From Hesperophylax magnus (lineage: Eukaryota > Arthropoda > Insecta > Trichoptera > Limnephilidae), in assembly GCA_026573805.1 (NCBI GenBank), contig JAIUSX010000096.1:3286001-3350000 (forward strand): DNA of 64,000 nucleotides, written 5' to 3'. The notes under the pieces were generated by a model. The model was not told the DNA's origin. It saw only the letters and a list, made by a program, of their open reading frames with translations, and made no database searches. Shown piece after piece: positions 32,125 to 41,610 of this stretch. Position numbers and translations under genes: made by a program. Positions within the stretch are counted from its first letter, which is position 1, and each line of letters begins with the position of its first letter.

Positions 32125-32156
<32 letters not shown>

Positions 32157-32460
32157 TTTATTTATTTTCATTTCTTTACACATATTATACATATTAATAG
32201 ATAGTATATAATAACACAATATATAATACCAAATAGTATACACAAGAAATGAAAACCCACAAGGCACTTCCTGAGTGTGGGTAATATAAAACGATTACTA
32301 TATTTCAAGTACCTAAAGTATAATACACATTAGTAGAAAAAGTTTTTTTTTTGTTTATAGTTATTATAAAAAGTAAACAGAAAACATTATGTACAATAGT
32401 TTATAAAGTTTCAGCAAGTGAGTTGTAGAAAGGATCAATAAATTTATAGTAAAAGCGTTT
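32119..32460 (-). mobile_element. LINE 3' tail (family also at 48355)
   Basis: It follows a (TA)n microsatellite (32119-32142) and a T run. On minus it encodes the ORF2 end FIDPFYNSLAETL and a stop, then a roughly 240-bp AT-rich 3' region ending in poly-A. Nearly the same sequence lies at 48355-48620, truncated at a different 5' point, as expected for target-primed insertions. Confidence 0.7.
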
Positions 32461-32629
32461 CAATATCTGCCTCATTCAGCCATTATTTTACCTCTTTAAT
32501 ATATTCTATCTTTTTATTTATCATTTGAATTGTTATAAATAAATGTACAAATTATATAAATAAATAAAAAATAAATGCATGCACATAATCATAATAACAT
32601 AAGTATACAAATTTTAAATAAAATTATTG
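32461..32629. other. No gene seen
   Basis: Short AT-rich stretch between two LINE tails. Confidence 0.4.
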
Positions 32630-32815
32630 GAAAATGTTTATGGTTTTTTATTTTTTTTATAATTTAAACTCCACACAGGAGGCCCTGAAGAAAATAATTT
32701 CCCTCAGGGCCTATGTCATCTTTGGGGATGCTGTGTGGAGGGTCTTTTTGTGGAGAGGAAGGAGTGAACATGGGTCTAATAATAATAGAACAAGGACAGC
32801 ATACCTACCTGCATA
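32630..32815 (-). mobile_element. LINE 3' end with internal deletion
   Basis: On minus: GGTAGGTATGCTGTCCTTGT, then a jump to GACCCATGTTCA, then the 3' end with the hairpin AGGCCCTGAGGG/CTTCAGGGCCT and poly-A. The same 3' end closes the LINE at 40385-40965, where about 220 bp lie between the two points joined here. Confidence 0.75.
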
Positions 32816-33020
32816 AATACTTATTTAGGCGAGATATTCCCGTTGCAACTTAATATTCAAATATAATATTTAATTCTTAAAAAAAACCATAGACGATTCT
32901 CAAACTCGTCAAGAATGTTCTCATAAAGGTTGGTCTCAAATTATTAAATCAATACCCTCGAGCAATATTGCAAACACACACACACCCATATCATTCATAT
33001 TTGTCTATAAGTATAAATCT

Positions 33021-33440
33021 GACGGCCGGCATAGTCCAGTGGTAACGCATTGGACTGCCATTCCGAAGGTCGCGGGTTCGAACCCGGCGTGCGAAAATAA
33101 ATTTCATTCGATTAATTTGTGTTATTTCACAATTAATTAATTAAAATAATATATATTATAGTATATTTGCGGCACGTTCCAGAGTGGAAGATACTACCAG
33201 TATCGCCCTGGTGTAAGACCACCATTCAGAATTGAAACGTTGCTCCAAATGGCTTTAGCCGTGTTTAGTGACTAGATCTGAATAGCCAAATACTTCCCCA
33301 CCTTCCTCTTTCCCTTCACTACTTACCTTCAGCCTCACAACATCCCCCAATTGGGGATGCCATAGTCTCACTGGCTCCAGACGGGAGCAGTTGGAACTAT
33401 TGTGAGGTATTCACTATAATAAATAAAAATAAAAGTATTC
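33021..33440 (+). mobile_element. tRNA-derived SINE, copy 1
   Basis: The head is tRNA-like: GGCATAGTCCAGTGGTAACG (A box) and GGTCGCGGGTTCGAACCCGG (B box). A roughly 330-bp body follows (GCGGCACGTTCCAGAGTGG, CATCCCCCAATTGGGGATGC) and an ATAATAAATAAAAATAAAA tail. A second copy lies inverted at 42439-42860. Pol III promoters are expected to drive transcription; mobilisation would use a LINE in trans. Confidence 0.85.
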
Positions 33441-34740
33441 ATTTATTTAGAATTTACGGCACAACTTCCATTTACATACAAAAGTTTTTTTATTTAATTT
33501 TTTACACATACATATTACAGTATTAAATTTTGATGAGAAAAATTAAAGAATTAAATTTAATCAAAACATAACAAATAAAATAACAATAAAGAAAGAAGCA
33601 ATAATATAAACCTGTTTTGTAGTGACCTCACTAAAATAAGTCGCGTAAAATGTGTTATTAGTGCAGCTTTATACTTTAAAAGTGGGATATTAAAAGTATA
33701 TGCGATTTTAGCATAAACGTTCCCAAGTGTGTGCAATCTATTTATAACTGAGTTATATCCTGAGACTTTGGTATAATTGTCACAATAATACATCATATAT
33801 GACCTTGATCTAATGGTAGGTACATGAAATTGAATCAACATTAATATGTCAGGGGTATCCACTCATAATTTATAATTTTGTATAAAAATTAAGATCATTG
33901 GTGAACCATTTAGAAAAAGTTGATGTATTACATGAAGTAACAGGTACATGACTTTTACAAGCTTGTTTTAAGATTCAATTCGCCATCATTCAGAAATGAC
34001 CAATCAACATTCAGTAGGAAGTTACAAATTTCTGTGTATTTGCTTTATGAAAGATATGAGACATTAATTTGATTTTAGGATTTTCACATATGGTGTTGTT
34101 TATGGTTATATCTTTAGATGGATGGTAATTGTCCAAAGAAAGAAGAATTTCTGGGGATTTAGTTACAGTAACAGATTTGATAGTAGAAAAAACTACATCC
34201 AGGGTTCGGTCGTTGCTATTTTTGTTATCATTTAATTGATTTAAGTTTTAAAAGTTGGACATTTCGAGTATTTCTCTTTCGATGTCAGATATGCTGGAGT
34301 TATTATTTCTAGATAAATCTGAGGATTTCATCCATATGGTTTCTGTGAATAATTGGATCAGATGAAGGAGGAATATAAACAGAACCTATTATTTTTATTG
34401 TTTTTGTTTGTGTTAACCACACTAAAAATATGTTCCACGTGTTTTTAAGTTGTAGTTAGCTTCCTGTTGACTAATGCCTTAGAGATTGCTAACAAAACAC
34501 CACCACTTCTTGATTTAGAACTGGTATTCTTGTTTCTATCCAATTTGTATATAAATTGAGTTGGTAGCCCCAGTTCTGCTGTGTTGATATAAGAGTCAAG
34601 CCAAGTTTTAGTTAAGAAAAGGACATCGTGTGAAAGAGAGCAGTTGTTGAAAATTGATGAAGTTTTGACGCATCCCACGCACGTTTTGATAAAAGCTTCT
34701 TATTGTTTGTTGTGACCTTAGTTTTTCGGCGTCGTAGTCA
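33441..34740 (-). mobile_element. LINE with endonuclease and C-terminus, RT deleted
   Basis: On minus, the region 34740 to about 34000 encodes a decayed AP endonuclease (SLSHDVLFLTKTWLDS, then LDRNKNTSSKSRSGGVLLAI and IIGSVYIPPSSD, with many stops). About 33860 to 33557 encodes a LINE C-terminus (SVINRLHTLGNVY). The RT domain is missing, so it is an internal deletion derivative. Confidence 0.65.
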
Positions 34741-35266
34741 CTATTTTTGGTGAGCAGTTTATATATTTAATTGTTAAATTCACTTCACCATTTTTAAGTC
34801 TTACAATTCCTTCCTTAGGTCTGAAAATGCTTTCACTGTAATAAGGTCTGATCACATTTCATCTTTATTTGATCAGGAACATCACGTCTGTTTTGTAATA
34901 TTCGTTTCACTTGTGACGGTTCTGCAAGTTTTATTAAGAATAGTATTAAAAAGTCTTACGGTACATTAACTTGAAAACTTAATAATTAATTGCTAGAACC
35001 TCTTACTTACCTAATTAACTTTAGCATATCACAGGTAAAATTTCATGAAGAACTGAATCTTGTTATAATACCGACACACAAAACTGGTTTTAAAGCGGAC
35101 ATTATCAATTCTGGACCCATTAAATTTCTCATCTCGTTTTCCAAAGTAGTAGAAAAAAATAAACTCCACGAAAATAGGTTCTGTTGACTCAATGTTCTGT
35201 TTCAGGTCCATTTTGTGAGATTCGACCAATTACCATCACATAACAGGGCCCTATCACAACAGTGCC
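34741..35266. other. No gene seen; upstream region of a zinc-finger gene
   Basis: It ends with ACCATCACATAACAGGGCC just before the start codon; nearly the same context (CCATCACATAACAGTGCC) precedes the start of the minus-strand zinc-finger gene at 23563. The 5' untranslated regions of the two genes are therefore related. Confidence 0.5.
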
Positions 35267-37404
35267 ATGGATATTCCCAACTCAGAAAGTGTTTCCATAA
35301 AGGCGGAGTCAGGGTCCCAGGAAGGCGAAGGTGAAATAGAAATGCTGTGTACTAATATAGTTATCGACCTCTCGAATATAAGAATGTTTTTTTTGTATGT
35401 TTTTTTATTTAGTTATAAAGAAATCCGTTTTATATCTTGTATAAACCAATAAGAATTACTTGTTGGTACAATTTACTTCTATGGCGTTTAGGCACACTTA
35501 ACACTTCATGTAAAACTTATTGTTTATAGCATTAAGGCATAATCCAAGAAAAGCTGCAAAGCTTTTAGGTTCTTTAACATCCTTCGGAAGTGCATTGAAT
35601 ATCTTGAACCTTTAAAATAGAGAAAGTTTTGGGTTCTCAACAAATTTGTTTGCGGAAGTCGAAAATCTCCACAATTTCTCCTTTTTTCGAAATTAATATT
35701 TACTATATAACTATATTTTTGGACTTAATTATAATTATTTAGCTCAAAATAACGTTCTCACATTTAACAAGGGATTCTAGCAACTGTTCGTATTTTGGTA
35801 AGCAATTTATTGATATACAACCTTCAAATTGTTTTTCGTTTATGATTTTGGGAATTGGCGTTGTTAAAGCAGTGTGCAGTATGCCAAGAGTACTGTTCGA
35901 ATGGTCCCGATGGTCTTGGATGCGGACAGATGCATATAAACGACACGACCTCTTGTCATTCATCAGTTAATGTTTTAATTCGATTAAGTAAATATTCCAT
36001 TGACCATAAACATCGTGAGCTCGTTTGTAAATCTGTTCGAGAATCAAAGGTTTTTTCGTCGGTGAATACATCGATACCAGAAACGGGCATCTGGACTCCT
36101 TTTTATTAAAAATATTAACCCTTTGTTAAATTTCCATAAACCTTATATATCGTTTGTTATTACAGGTAGCACTGACTTGGAGACTGTTCCCATGAAGGAA
36201 GACCCAGGACAGAATGAAGGGGGAACTTCTTATACGGAAATAGACATAGGTCTGCCGGATGTTAAAAAGGAATGCTTAGAGCACTCTGAAATAATTGCCC
36301 GAATAGCAGGTAATTCGACTTTCAAATGAATCTTTGTAAATTCTCAATTTGTGTCCTTCATTTAATGACTTCTGTTATGATTTAATTTTTTTAACATTTT
36401 AAAGCTTTGTCCAGAATCTTTTTTAGACTTATTTCCAAACCTGAAGAGGCATCCCGGGATAGAACGATTCTCTTGTAGCTATTGTAACTACTCTTGCTCA
36501 CATAAGTCAGTGGCAGAATGGCACTTGCGCACCCATACTGGAGAAAAACCATTTTCATGTTCCGACTGCAAGAAATCATTTTCTCTAAAGGGAAATTTGA
36601 CTAAACACATGTTGATTCACAATGGAGAAAAACCTTTTTCATGTTCCGACTGCCGCTCTTCATTTAATCAAAAGGTATCTTTGAAGAGGCACATGCTGAC
36701 TCACAGTGGAGAAAAGCCTTTTTCATGTTCCGACTGCAAAAAATCATTTTCTCAAAAGGAATATTTGACTAATCACATGTTGATTCACAGTGGAGAAAAA
36801 CCTTTTTCTTGCGTTGAATGTACATATTCATGATCTCGAAAGGAAAGTTTGAAGACGCACATGCTGACTCAGTCTAGAAAAACCTTTTTCCTGCGTTGAA
36901 TGTACATATTCATGTTCTAGAAAGGAAAGTTTGAAGACGCACATGCTGACTCACAGTGGAGAAAAACCTTTTTCTTGCGTTGAATGTACATATTCATGTT
37001 CTCGAAAGGCAAGTTTGAAGACGCACATGGTGACTCACAGTGGAGAAAAACCCTTTGCTTGCGTTGACTGTACATATTCATGTTCTCTAAAGCAAGGTTT
37101 GAAAAGGCACATGCTTACTCACAGTGGAGAAAAACCTTTTTCATGTTCCGACTGCAAAAAATTATTTTCTCGAAAGAACCATTTGATGGAACACATGCTG
37201 ACTTATAGTGGAGAAAAACCTTTTGCTTGCATTGACTGTACATATTCATTTTCTCTAAAGCAAAATTTGAAAAGGCACATGCTAACTCACAGTGGAGAAA
37301 AACCTTTTGGTTGTATCGACTGTACATATTCATGTTCTGAGAAGGGACAGTTGAAGAAACATATGATGACTCACAGTAAAGAAAAGCTTTTTTATATTAA
37401 ATGA
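35267..37404 (+). pseudogene. C2H2 zinc-finger gene, three exons, broken in the finger exon
   Basis: Exons 35267-35330, 36166-36309 and 36427 onward, both introns in phase 1, exactly as in the gene at 21183-23563. Exons 1-2 encode MDIPNSESVSIKAESGSQ, then ETVPMKEDPGQNEGG and TEIDIGLPDVKKEC. Exon 3 starts with a degenerate finger (CSYCNYSCSHKSVAEWHLRTH), then regular C2H2 fingers CSDCKKSFSLK, CSDCRSSFNQK, CSDCKKSFSQK and CVECTYS. A TGA replaces the TGT codon at 36831-36833, and a 2-bp deletion lies at about 36873; from 36931 the frame is open again for six more fingers to 37404. A truncated product with four regular fingers could be made; otherwise it is a recent pseudogene. Confidence 0.8.
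35480..35965 (-). mobile_element. LINE fragment in intron 1 of the zinc-finger gene
   Basis: On minus: TPIPKIINEKQFEGC and INCLPKYEQLLESLVK (RT region, similar to IPIPKI...NTLPKYEQI of the LINE at 15.1 kb), then, after a deletion, KIFNALPKDVKEPKSFAAFL, the typical LINE C-terminus, at about 35610-35540. It is antisense to the host gene. Confidence 0.65.
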
Positions 37405-37409
37405 AAAAT

Positions 37410-38057
37410 ACACTTTGTAAAACACCACTTTTATTTTGAATTAATATTAACAGCCAACCAGGTTTCGCTTAGCTCAAGCTTCATCAGGGCTTATTATATA
37501 AACTAAAGTTATTTTCATACAGACACAATATAGAAGAAAATAAAACAATGAGTGAAAGAGATAGAAATAAAATACACGAGTGAAAGAGATAGAAATAAAA
37601 GAGCAGACACCTTATTAGTGCTAGAACGAGAAAGGTTGTATACTGATTACAGGATGGGTAGGAAGGAAGGAAACAGTTTTACCAGAGGTTAACGGAATAA
37701 ATTAAATATTGGATTATCAATTAAATTGATTTGATTGTTGATTATATTTGATTTATTATTGACGGCTTTTTTAATTACGAGGGCTTCTACATTGTTTAAC
37801 CTAATTTCAATTCCATTTTTATGTAATATTGTAGTCCCCGAGGTTTTATCAAATGAATGGTTAGTTTCTAGTAGATGATTCGCAAATTCTGAAAAAGCAT
37901 TATTATTTGAACACCTCAGGTGTTCTTTTATTCTTATGTTTACGTTCCGGGCCGTTTTTCCGATATAAAAAGCAGAAAAATCATTACAATTAAGTTTATA
38001 TATGCCCGAGTGGCTAAGTTTAACATCAATATGACCGGTCAGTGGTTGAGTGGGCAT
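37410..38057 (-). mobile_element. Penelope-like element, 3' part with GIY-YIG endonuclease
   Basis: On minus, a frame from 38057 to 37689 encodes a GIY-YIG domain: SGIYKLNCNDFSAFYIGKTA, then VNIRIKEHLRC and FANHLLETNH, ending NPIFNLFR. Penelope-like elements carry this endonuclease after their RT; the RT part is missing here beyond 38057. The 3' untranslated region has a tandem copy of GAGTGAAAGAGATAGAAATA (about 37550 and 37580) and a hammerhead-like motif. The end lies about 30 bp after the stop of the zinc-finger array. Confidence 0.85.
37451..37496 (-). ncRNA. Hammerhead-ribozyme-like motif
   Basis: On minus: stem I strand AGCC, core CTGATGA, one extra A, stem II GCTT-GAGCT-AAGC, GAAACC, a T loop, GGT (stem III ACC/GGT), the presumed cleavage U, and stem I strand GGCT, which is complementary to AGCC. 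Order and spacing fit a type I hammerhead with a small stem III, as known from Penelope-like tails. As at 31.8 kb, one unpaired base separates the core from stem II. Confidence 0.6.
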
Positions 38058-38389
38058 TAGCGTGGGCCGATTTTTTTTTCTTCAGAATTCCATTTGACGC
38101 TACTTATAAAAAGTTGTCTTTGTATCTAAAACATCAAAATAATATACTTTAAAAAAATTCAAAAAATATCTTAAGGCTCCACTTTGCCTTTAAAGTTGGA
38201 GAAAATATGTTAAAAAATAGTTTTTTTCAGTCTCATTATAAATTATTCTGGATCAGTTTAACCATGTGAATTTATGAAATCTTCTTTAATAAAGTATGTA
38301 GCCTTACTGTATATAACTAGAATCTATTATTTTTGTAATAATACGACACAAAAAAGTTCCCGCCCGCAGTTCCTGTTTCAAAAAAAAGT

Positions 38390-40063
38390 AGGAAACAAGC
38401 TCCCGACTGTTCGATATTTGTTCTTGTAAATGTAAAGACAATTATTGTACTTGTTCGAAAGCAAGGAAAGTTTCCCTTAAAGAAAAACAGTTTTTGGAAG
38501 ACCAAAGAGGTGAGAGAAAAATATTCATCGGCAGTGTTGATACACCGACTACGAAACAAATTGAAAAATCTATGAAGAGAAAGAGAAAAGATCTCACTAA
38601 AATAAAAGACCAGATGTGTGAAGAAAAAGAATTTGTAGACACTGTATCATTATCTTCCACTTCAACATCAAAATCATCTTCTCCGATCGCAAAATCAAGT
38701 AGGACACTTAAGACTAATACCACTGCTTTTCCGACGACCAGCAAATCTCCATCTTTTACAGTTCTCTCCAAGATCTGTGACAGGTTCAGGATATCGGATT
38801 GAACTGGTGCAGCAATTGCCTCTGCCGCCTTAAAAAAAGCACAGAAATATTATAAAAGCACGGTACTTGAAGAACACGTATCGTTAATCGTGGAACCAGG
38901 ATCTCATTTCGTGACCCATATTACCCCTAGGTCAGGCACTGCCGTTAATATAACCAAAGCAATTATAGAATACTTTGCTTGTCAAAACATTTCACTTGAC
39001 CATTTAAAAGCAATTGGTTGTGATGGTACAAATGTTAACACGGGAACAACTGGTGGTGTGATTCGAACGATGGAGAGACACTTAAATCGTCCAGTACAGT
39101 GACTGATCTGTCTTTTTCATTGCAACGAGCTGCTTCTACGCCATTTGATTATTAAGTTGGATGGCACAACTACTGGACCTCGTGCTTTTCCCGGCACCGT
39201 AGGTTCGGCTCTTCATAATTGTCATAATTTACGGTTCAATATTTTTTAAATATTGATGTGGAGTACTCGACGGATGTCCTGCATGCTGATTTAAGCACCG
39301 ATCAAAAAATTTCAAAACAGTTTCCAGCGGACGTTGTCATCCTGATATTGCCCGAAGAAACCCAGGAGTGATGTCACATGCACGATGGCTTACTACAGCG
39401 AGTCGTATCCTACGACTGTATATTGGATGCGCAACGCCATCAGAAAATCTGGTCATATTAACCACATTTATCATGAGGGTATATGTTCCCATGTGGTTTG
39501 ATATAAAACTACATGGGTCGTGCAAAGATGGTGCGAGGCATATTTATAATATGATAAACTATTCGCGCTATCTTAAGGACGAATTAAAAGCCATCATTTA
39601 TCCCGTAATACAGCGAAATGCTTACTACGCTCATCCGGAAAAATTACTCTTATCAATGATAACCGATGAATCGCCTATCATCAAAGAACTTGGGATAAGA
39701 CGTTTGTTGAAAGCCAGAGAGTTTTCCCGGACAGAGCTCCGAACATTAAATTTTAATACACAATGCTATATTGATATGATATCTTGGCAAGATACGCCGA
39801 TCACATATCCTCCCATTTTAGAAGGTGTAACAAAACAAGACCTGGAGGATCTTAACCTAACTTCAGAAATCAGTTCCATTTTAATAAAATTTGAGAGATT
39901 CCCCTGTCACACACAATCGGTAGAACGCTGTGTGAAGGTTGTAACTGAAGCATCTTCGAAAGTGTGTGGCAAGAAGAACAGGGAAGGCCTTATTACTACC
40001 ACTATAATATCAAGAAAAAATATGCCAAAAATTGAAAATATGCGTGATTTCATACCGGAATAA
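38390..40063 (+). pseudogene. hAT-like transposase-related gene, decayed
   Basis: Pieces in order: a Cys-rich segment (CKCKDNYCTCSKARK, about 38430); a Lys-rich N-terminal part to a stop at 38802; EEHVSLIVEPGSHFVTHITP and KAIGCDGTNVNTGTTGGVIR (38870-39070); CLFHCNELLLRHLI and KLDGTTTGPRAFPG after a TGA; then VMSHARWLTTASRILRLYIG to 40063, including RHIYNMINYSRYLKDELK and CHTQSVERCVKVVTEASS. The aspartate in CDGT, the FHxNEL/RH block, the SHxRW block and a C-terminal SVERxxK block resemble an RNase H-type transposase of hAT layout. From memory, such proteins are common as unnamed multi-copy proteins in insects; I cannot give a family name. Several stops and frameshifts show it is dead. Confidence 0.6.
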
Positions 40064-40384
40064 TTGCGTTTATTTCTATACGATATCTGTAATATTTATG
40101 AGTTAAATTCTTAATGTTGAAACAGCATTTGATACTAAATAAATTATTGTGAAAATTATAATTATAACTCTTTCATTACCTTATCACTTGGGAATAATTC
40201 ACAAAAAATGTATTTTAATCAATTTTCGATCGCAAAATGGAACCTAAAAATGATAAAATTCAATGACTTTTTTAATTTTTTATTAACAATAAAGACCTAA
40301 GACAACTTTTTATCGGTAGCGCTTATTGAAATAAGTCAATTTTTTTTTCGCCATACAGTGGCGGCCCAGGCTACTGTACAGGGC

Positions 40385-40965
40385 CCGCAGATACTTTAAT
40401 AGCACACAACTGCTGACCCTGTACAAATCGCAAGTGCGCCCTACTGTCGAATTTGGCAGCCATCTCTGGTCCGGAGCCCCTAAATACCTGAAAAAAACCC
40501 TTGACTCTGTGCAGAAACGGGCGGTCCGTTTGATAGATTCCCCAATCTTAACAAACGGACTGCAATCTTTAGAGCACAGGCGTCAGGTAGGTATGCTGTC
40601 CTTGTTCTATCGGTATTACAATGGAAGATGCTCTGAGGAACTAGCGTCATTGATCCCTTCGGCACCGGTGCGTAGTCGGGATACACGCCAAACGCGCGCC
40701 CAACCTTTGTACACGGTTGACATTTGTCACATGAGAACGGGTCGCTTCTACGATTCGTTCTTAGGATCAACAGCTCGGCTGTGGAACGAACTGCCGGCCT
40801 CTGTGTTTCCTCCCTCCTACGACTTGGGACTCTTCAAGACCCATGTTCAATCCTTCCTCTCCACAAAAAGACCCTCCACACAGCATCCCCAATGATGACA
40901 TAGGCCCTGAGGGGAACAATTTTCTTCAGGGCCTCCTGTGTGGAGTTAATATAAAAAAAAAAATT
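40385..40965 (+). mobile_element. LINE ORF2 C-terminal end and 3' tail
   Basis: It encodes FNSTQLLTLYKSQVRPTVEF, LDSVQKRAVRLIDSP, EHRRQVGMLSLFYRYYNGRC and GSTARLWNELPASVFP, ending at 40895, typical of the C-terminal domain of Jockey/CR1-group LINEs. The 3' region has the hairpin TAGGCCCTGAGGGG/CTTCAGGGCCT and a poly-A at about 40953. It is truncated in the 5' direction at about 40385. The reading frame is intact over 150 residues, so it is fairly young. Confidence 0.8.
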
Positions 40966-40999
40966 TAAAAAAAATCATTGTAACTTGTTGCTGGCGTCC

Positions 41000-41610
41000 A
41001 TTAAGGAAGCTTTTAAAAAGTTAAGTTCGATTCCCGTAATACCGATTTGTTCAAGTTTGCTCATTAATTTACTGTGTGATATTGTATCAAAGGCTTTGGA
41101 AAGGTCTAAGAAGATTGAAATACATTTTTTTTCTTTTATCTAGCTTTTTAACAATAAAATCTGTGACACCGGCAATACCGTCCGAGGTACTGTCTTGTTT
41201 CCTGTTTAATGTATAGGAATAACGATACCTTGTTTAAGGTTTGAGGGGAAGTGCCTTTAATAATGGTGAAATGTCTTTAATAACAAAAATAAAATTGGAA
41301 CTAAAACACTACCCTGATGAAGACAATATCCAATTGATTTTTTTGAACTAATCTGACTATTTATCGTTACTCTCTGTGATCTACTTCCAATCTAAGTTCT
41401 GACCCAATACACTATAGCTTTATTAACAATACCCATTGAGCTCAGTTATTATAGGAGTAAGCCATGGGATTCAATGTCAAAGGCCTTGGACAAGTCTAAA
41501 AAGACAGCCATTGCTTTTTTGTCAACATCTAGAGCTTCTACGACTGAGGTGATCATTTGTAATGCTTCATCACCGGTTGCATATTCTTCCGAAAGTCAAA
41601 CTGATTATAT
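41000..41610 (-). mobile_element. Two LINE RT fragments in tandem
   Basis: On minus, 41610-41270 encodes VEALDVDKKAMAVFLDLSK (block A) and later an eroded block B (LHQGSVL). 41225-41000 encodes CISIFLDLSKAFDTISHSKL (block A again) and LEQIGITGIELN. Two separate pieces of related elements lie side by side, both with stops. Confidence 0.65.

Larger units (their letters stand above)
30285..32125 (+). mobile_element. LINE RT fragment split by a Penelope-like palindrome
   Basis: RT from block A to the C-terminus: VAYFDLEKAFDKVDIDILL, GVPQGSILGPLLFL, LLFADDLKLYRSI, LESNSIIWAPHELTYY. There is a stop at about 31031 with frame changes after it. At 31207-31216 the frame reads QLNLF and is interrupted by a 664-bp insertion. 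It resumes at 31881 with FVPESHSRVRHH and LNAVDTNIDLFFVS. The insertion is flanked by the 10-bp duplication AAATTTATTT. The 5' end is truncated: there is no endonuclease or RT N-terminus. Confidence 0.85.

Noticed and set aside
32119..32142. Regulatory TATA-type element
   Set aside because: Simple (TA)n microsatellite next to a LINE poly-T, without a gene downstream.
33021..33095. Functional tRNA gene
   Set aside because: The tRNA-like head is followed by a shared 330-bp body and recurs at 42860 with the same body, so it is the head of a SINE.
36931..37404. Separate zinc-finger gene starting at 36931
   Set aside because: It is the frameshifted continuation of the array that begins at 36427; there is no promoter or splice site between them.
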